From Candidatus Kapaibacterium sp. (GTDB lineage: Bacteria; Bacteroidota; Ignavibacteria; Kapaibacteriales; Kapaibacteriaceae), in contig JAURNF010000068.1 of NCBI GenBank assembly GCA_030830285.1, forward strand, positions 1 through 9,232: a stretch of DNA of 9,232 nucleotides, read 5' to 3'. The notes under the pieces are model-generated. The model searched no databases. It saw nothing but the letters and a program-made list of their open reading frames with translations, and was not told the origin of the DNA. Below, one piece after another: positions 6,888 to 9,232 of the stretch (the first letter of the stretch is position 1; the number at the start of each line of letters is the position of its first letter). The translations under genes were made by a program, and so were the position numbers.

Positions 6888-6911
6888 CTAAACTTCCTCT
6901 AGATTCGAAGC

Positions 6912-8078
6912 ATGCAAGATTCAATGCAGCGCATTGCACTAGGGTTGTCCACCGAGGAGGCAGCTACGAGGATGGCCGACTATCGTCGCAGCCATCCGCA
7001 GCATACGCGAGTTGCGCCATGGATAGGATTCATGCGCCAGACGGTTACAAATCCGCTGATCTTGCTATTGATGTTTCTATGCGCGGTTTCTATTGCTACC
7101 GGCGATGTTGTAGCGGCTTCAATGATTGCAGCGATGATCATCATCGGTGTCGTCATGCGGTACATACAGGAAACACGTTCCGAGCGAGCAGTGCAGGCAT
7201 TGCAAGATCTTGTAACGGTCACTGCGACTGTACTTCGCGATGGCGCTGAAACGCAGGTTGACATCGAGCAGTTGGTGCCTGGCGATGTCATTCGTCTCTC
7301 AGCTGGAGATATCGTTCCCGCAGATGTGCAACTCCTCACATCTGACGACATGCATGTCGATCAGCATATCCTGACAGGTGAATCGCTTCCCGTTGAAAAG
7401 TCTGCAGCAGGCATAGTGAGCGACGATCCGATGGATAACCAACGTCTGTGTTTTCAAGGGTCAACTGTTCAGACGGGCTATGCTACTGCTTTAGTTACTG
7501 CTATTGGGAGCGAGACGTACTTTGGTTCGATTGCAGCATCAGTGCGGTCCCAGCGAACTCCGACTGCATTTGATGAAGGCATGCGATCGTTTACATGGCT
7601 GATGCTTCGCATCATTCTTGTGCTTGTACCAGTGGTCTTTCTGCTCAATGGTCTATTGCGTGGTGACTGGTTTGAGGCGCTGCTGTATGCATTGGCAGTA
7701 GCTGTGGGCATTACTCCCGAGATGCTTCCGATGATTGTATCGGTGAACCTAGCCAAAGGCGCTGTTGCCATGGCGCGACGGAACGTGATCGTCAAGCAGC
7801 TCAACGCAATTCAGAATCTCGGTGCGATGGATGTGTTGTGTACGGATAAGACCGGTACACTCACGCAAGGACGTGTGGTATTGATGTACCACGTTGGACC
7901 CGACGGGATAGAATGTGGTGATGTCCTCAAGCTTGGATACCTGAATAGCTACTTCGAAGCGGGCCTCACCAACATGATGGACGAGGCTGTGCTAAGTCAT
8001 GCACATCTGGAAGAAGAGATCATCAGCGAATTGACCTGCTCCCCAAAAATGCTACCAACTGAAATGATAGTTTGGTAG
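6912..8078 (+). pseudogene. mgtA: Mg2+-importing P-type ATPase (MgtA/MgtB type), truncated by IS insertion
   Basis: About 373 residues of an inner-membrane P-type ATPase that would import Mg2+ remain out of roughly 850-900. Present are two N-terminal membrane helices (about 47-64 and 68-86), the actuator motif TGES (155-158), helices 3-4 (about 228-285) containing ITPEMLP (267-273), and the phosphorylation motif DKTGT with Asp312. MLPMIVSVNLAKGAVAMAR and QNLGAMDVLCTDKTGTLTQ are characteristic of MgtA/MgtB rather than Ca2+ or heavy-metal pumps. The N-terminus is short and basic with a weak ribosome site; ATG 6912 is the first start in frame. Homology ends at about residue 373; from 8032 the frame runs through the left end of an IS3-family element for 15 codons and stops at TAG 8076-8078. 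The nucleotide-binding domain and the C-terminal helices are lost, so the fragment cannot pump. The 3' part may continue beyond the right end of the IS. Confidence 0.9.
8052..8078 (+). repeat. Hairpin inside the left end of the IS
   Basis: CTACCAACT (8052-8060) can pair with AGTTTGGTAG (8069-8078) with a single bulged T, or its CCAACT part with AGTTGG at 8077-8082. It lies just before the orfA ribosome site GGAAGGAG (8081-8088). Such IS-end structures can mask translation on transcripts entering from outside; here these would come from the mgtA promoter. Confidence 0.45.
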
Positions 8079-8094
8079 TTGGAAGGAGCATATC

Positions 8095-8373
8095 ATGGGA
8101 CGAAAGCATCATACGGAAGAGCAGATCATTGGGATCTTGCGTGCAGCCGAAGTGGTAGTCTCAAAGGGCGGCACAATAGAAGCCTTCTGCCGTGATCAAA
8201 AGATCACCGATGCCACGTATTACCGCTGGCGCAAGATCTATGGCGGAGTGGGTCTTGAGCAGGTAAAGAAACTCAAAGAGCTCGAGGCGGAGAACAGACG
8301 TTTGCGCAGAGCTGTGTCTGATCTAACGGTCGACAATCAGATTCTCAAAGAGGTCGCACGGGGAAACTTCTGA
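8095..8373 (+). CDS. IS3-family transposase OrfA (helix-turn-helix subunit)
   Basis: The 92-residue protein has the OrfA layout of the IS407 group: a helix-turn-helix in residues about 5-50 (HTEEQIIGILRAAE, FCRDQKITDATYYRWRKIYG) that recognises the IS ends, then a leucine-zipper-like coiled coil at about 55-85 (LKELEAENRRLRRAVSDL) for dimerisation, ending LKEVARGNF. GGAAGGAG lies 6 nt before the ATG. The stop at 8371 is preceded by a slippery heptamer through which part of the ribosomes should enter orfB. Confidence 0.95.
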   Translation: MGRKHHTEEQIIGILRAAEVVVSKGGTIEAFCRDQKITDATYYRWRKIYGGVGLEQVKKLKELEAENRRLRRAVSDLTVDNQILKEVARGNF

Positions 8374-8391
8374 GCCCGGCACGGCGCCGTG
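8361..8391 (+). promoter_or_regulatory. Programmed -1 frameshift signal between orfA and orfB
   Basis: G_GGA_AAC at 8361-8367 is a slippery heptamer in the correct phase of orfA (codons GGA and AAC). Slipping back one base continues as LLSPARRREAVHHVM into orfB. The palindrome CACGGCGCCGTG at 8380-8391, 12 nt downstream, can act as a stimulatory stem. The predicted fusion OrfAB is 374 residues. Confidence 0.7.
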
Positions 8392-8405
8392 AGGCAGTTC
8401 ATCAT

Positions 8406-9218
8406 GTGATGGGTGTCTTCCAGGTAAGCCAGCGGCGGGCATGCAGGGCGCTCGGACAAGTGCGATCATCGCAGCGTCATCAGCCGCTCAAGCGTAAGGA
8501 AGACGATGTGGCTCGTAGGCGCATCATTGCTCTTGCCAGGGAGTATGGTCGCTATGGCTATCGCATGATATGTGCCATGATGCGCATGGAGGGCTGGGCG
8601 GTAAATCACAAGTATGTCTACCGTATATGGCGCGAAGAAGGGCTCAAGGTGCCATCAAAGCAGCCCAAGCGTGCTCGGCTGTTCCTCTCAGATGGATCGG
8701 TCGTCCGTTTGCGTGCCGAACACAAGAACCATGTTTGGAGCTATGACTTCGTCACAGATCAGACCAGCGACGGGCGCAAGTTCAGGACGCTCAATGTCAT
8801 CGATGAGTATACACACCAAGCACTGGCATGTCACGTAGCACGTAGGATACGAGCCTCGGATGTACTCGACCTGCTGACAGATCTCTTTGTTGAGCATGGC
8901 ACGCCAGAGCATATCCGAAGCGATAACGGTCCCGAGTTCATTGCCAAGCACCTCGTCTACTGGCTCGACGAGTTGAATGTCAAAACGTCGTTCATCACGC
9001 CCGGCAGTCCATGGGAGAACGGATACGTCGAATCATTCAACGGACGCATGCGAGACGAATTTCTCAACGGAGAAATCTTTCACACGCTCGTTGAAGCTAA
9101 AATCTTGATCGAACAGTGGAGGCGATTCTACAACACCAAGCGACCGCATAGCAGTCTCGGGTATCGTCCACCGGCACCCGAATCAATTCAACCAACTATT
9201 TTCAGGTTTGCTGCGTGA
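8406..9218 (+). CDS. IS3-family transposase OrfB (DDE integrase domain)
   Basis: This is the catalytic part of the transposase. Residues 37-80 match the HTH_21-like region (GRYGYRMICAMMR, VNHKYVYRIWREEGL). The rve-type integrase core has the DDE triad Asp114 (WSYDFV), Asp173 (SDNGPEF) and Glu209 (ENGYVESFNG), with 35 residues between the last two, the IS3/retroviral DD(35)E spacing. The end RFYNTKRPHSSLGYRPP is a family signature. The frame is open upstream: family similarity (LLSPARRREAVHH) extends to 8367, inside the end of orfA, so the real product is probably OrfAB made by -1 frameshifting; the GTG at 8406 is only the first in-frame start. It ends 14 bp before the window edge. Confidence 0.95.
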   Translation: MMGVFQVSQRRACRALGQVRSSQRHQPLKRKEDDVARRRIIALAREYGRYGYRMICAMMRMEGWAVNHKYVYRIWREEGLKVPSKQPKRARLFLSDGSVVRLRAEHKNHVWSYDFVTDQTSDGRKFRTLNVIDEYTHQALACHVARRIRASDVLDLLTDLFVEHGTPEHIRSDNGPEFIAKHLVYWLDELNVKTSFITPGSPWENGYVESFNGRMRDEFLNGEIFHTLVEAKILIEQWRRFYNTKRPHSSLGYRPPAPESIQPTIFRFAA

Positions 9219-9232
9219 TGACTAACATTACA

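Larger units (their letters stand above)
8032..9232 (+). mobile_element. IS3-family insertion sequence (IS407-type), right end outside window
   Basis: The left end is set at TGACCTGCTCCCC (8032-8044), which starts with TG and resembles terminal repeats of IS407-group elements, and where mgtA homology stops. It contains orfA (8095-8373) and orfB (8406-9218) in overlapping -1 phase, the normal IS3 layout. The matching right repeat (expected to end ...GCAGGTCA) is not seen by 9232, so at least 1201 bp are inside the window and the element probably ends shortly after. Both frames are intact, so it may be active. Confidence 0.9.

Noticed and set aside
6771..6911. Mg2+-sensing M-box riboswitch before the mgtA-like gene
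   Set aside because: The gap is only 141 bp, shared with a divergent promoter, and I see no conserved M-box core or terminator.
1..9232. tRNA, rRNA or CRISPR arrays
   Set aside because: No cloverleaf, rRNA-like stretch or regularly spaced direct repeats were seen on either strand.

Overview
The window looks like a chromosomal piece of a bacterium of the Bacteroidota / Chlorobiota-Ignavibacteria / Kapabacteria group (FCB superphylum). Two exported proteins (the Asp-box/Ig protein at 1849-3540 and the serine hydrolase at 4187-5467) end in modules resembling the type IX secretion C-terminal sorting domain, which is restricted to that group. Base composition is moderate and even. Genus or species cannot be read from the sequence.

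Layout. 1-901, minus strand: an arsenic detoxification pair, a thioredoxin-type arsenate reductase (arsC) overlapping by 4 bp the start of an ACR3 arsenite efflux permease that runs off the left edge. 961-999: a strong intrinsic terminator for the next minus-strand gene, a divergent DUF2202 (ferritin-like) lipoprotein at 1025-1747. 1849-3967, plus strand: the secreted Asp-box/Ig protein, then a small low-affinity iron permease family membrane protein 16 bp downstream. 3976-4181, minus strand: a decayed HigA-type antitoxin with an internal deletion and no toxin partner. 4187-6770, minus strand: a Tat-exported FAD oxidoreductase lipoprotein and, 64 bp downstream, a secreted S12 beta-lactamase-like serine hydrolase, probably one transcription unit. 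6912-8031, plus strand: a Mg2+-importing P-type ATPase (MgtA/MgtB type) cut after about 373 codons by an IS3-family (IS407-type) insertion sequence, whose left end is at about 8032 and whose right end lies beyond the window.

The most unusual item is the FAD oxidoreductase. The motif block that normally closes a D-amino-acid-oxidase (DAO) fold (RP-M-R ... NYGHGGSGWT) sits in front of the FAD-binding GxGxxG motif, and the protein stops just where that block should appear, so the gene looks circularly permuted. Next to it is an exported hydrolase of the family that includes D-Ala-D-Ala carboxypeptidases and D-aminopeptidases. A speculative reading is an envelope D-amino-acid release and oxidation pair. 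Everything else is recognisable accessory material: metal/metalloid handling, exported proteins, a toxin-antitoxin relic and a transposon.
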